Source of the DNA: Syntrophobacteria bacterium
GTDB taxonomy: Bacteria > Desulfobacterota > Syntrophobacteria > JARFUL01
Length of the DNA: 5,739 nt
Assembly (NCBI GenBank): GCA_029289015.1
Contig: JARFUL010000022.1
Location: 1 to 5,739, forward strand
Reading direction: 5' to 3'
Made by a program: the position numbers and the translations under genes. This document shows positions 5,360 to 5,739 of the stretch, piece by piece. The notes beneath the pieces are model-generated. The model did not search any database and was not told where the DNA came from. It saw only the letters and a list, made by a program, of their open reading frames with translations. Each line of letters begins with the position of its first letter. The first letter of the stretch is position 1.

Positions 5360-5739
5360 CTATTCTCCTTTATGAAGCCTTTCCCTAGAGTAGCGGACAG
5401 CCAGGTTCTTGAGCTCGTAGAACACGTCGGTGACCCGCACCCCCTGGGGGCAGAACTCCTGGCACTGGTAGCACCCGAGGCAGGCCCACAGCATGTTTGA
5501 GCCCAGGGCCAGGTCCCTGAACCCCAGCACCGACGCGTGGATGATCTGGTGGGGCATCAACCCCAGGGCCTCCCCGGGGTTCTCGTAGTTGCGCACCACG
5601 GGGCAGGAGGCAGTGCAGGTCTTGCAGGCAAAGCACAGTGAGAAGGTGCGCCCCTGCTCGGAGAGGACGAGGGAGCTTTTGAACCGTGCGTCCTCGGGCC
5701 TGTGGGAGAGAACCTTGTCCGCAGACCCGACCAGGTCGT
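5360..5739 (-). CDS. hdrC: Heterodisulfide reductase subunit C-type ferredoxin protein, N-terminus outside window
   Basis: The minus-strand frame is open from the right edge and stops at TAG (5362-5360); 125 residues are visible, so perhaps 50-70 N-terminal residues are missing. Two [4Fe-4S] motifs stand out: CFACKTCTASCP (codons at 5635-5600) and CLGCYQCQEFCP (5482-5447), both C-x2-C-x2-C-x3-CP, as in HdrC, which passes electrons from HdrA to HdrB. Residues between them (NYENPGEALGLMPHQIIHAS and a following helix) and the tail (GVRVTDVFYELKNLAV) match the usual HdrC helical spacer and C-terminal helix. The GTG at 5599 is not the start, because the first cluster motif lies upstream of it. The adjacent hdrB confirms the assignment. 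A succinate-dehydrogenase-type or glycolate-oxidase-type iron-sulfur subunit is less likely given the separate HdrB partner. Confidence 0.88.
   Translation of the reverse strand, partial: DLVGSADKVLSHRPEDARFKSSLVLSEQGRTFSLCFACKTCTASCPVVRNYENPGEALGLMPHQIIHASVLGFRDLALGSNMLWACLGCYQCQEFCPQGVRVTDVFYELKNLAVRYSRERLHKGE

Overview
The window is a 5.7 kb piece of GC-rich bacterial chromosome. Strong Shine-Dalgarno sites, a near-consensus sigma-70 promoter and a rho-independent terminator mark it as bacterial. An HdrC-HdrB pair (heterodisulfide-reductase-type iron-sulfur proteins) points to an anaerobe. A Desulfobacterota/deltaproteobacterial-type host fits best, but that is inference from gene content; no taxonomic marker is present.

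Layout. (1) 1-380, ragged edge: the C-terminal part of a Mor-type (phage Mu middle-operon activator) DNA-binding protein on the + strand enters from the left and runs into a proline/arginine-rich tail. That tail overlaps, antisense, a short coding-like fragment on the - strand. (2) 380-720: a mostly non-coding stretch with an AT-rich patch, ending in a clear promoter (TTGACC-N17-TATAAT, 651-679). (3) 723-2927, + strand: a two-CBS-domain protein broken by a one-base frameshift near 1019, then a full-length DASS/SLC13-type anion transporter, closed by a strong terminator at 2986-3019. (4) 3126-3539, + strand: a half-length formiminotransferase-cyclodeaminase/cyclohydrolase-like gene. Its normal 3' half is missing and it collides with a 39-codon single-pass membrane ORF on the - strand. 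(5) 5739-3590, - strand: hdrC (N-terminus outside the window) and hdrB, 4 bases apart, followed by a secreted FGE/SUMF1-fold protein with its own extended -10 promoter.

How the genes may work together. The CBS protein and the transporter probably share a transcript; adenylate-responsive CBS control of anion uptake is a reasonable guess, though the CBS gene is frameshifted here. HdrC and HdrB would form an electron-transfer module that passes electrons between a cubane-cluster ferredoxin-like subunit and a subunit with two non-cubane clusters. The FGE-fold protein lies downstream of them, but nothing in the sequence ties it functionally to Hdr.

I see no clearly new multi-gene system. The points most worth a second look are the transporter whose two signature SNT motifs read SAH and SDA, the apparent deletion scar near 3380-3415 where two convergent genes seem to have lost their 3' ends, and the FGE-like protein lacking the catalytic cysteines.
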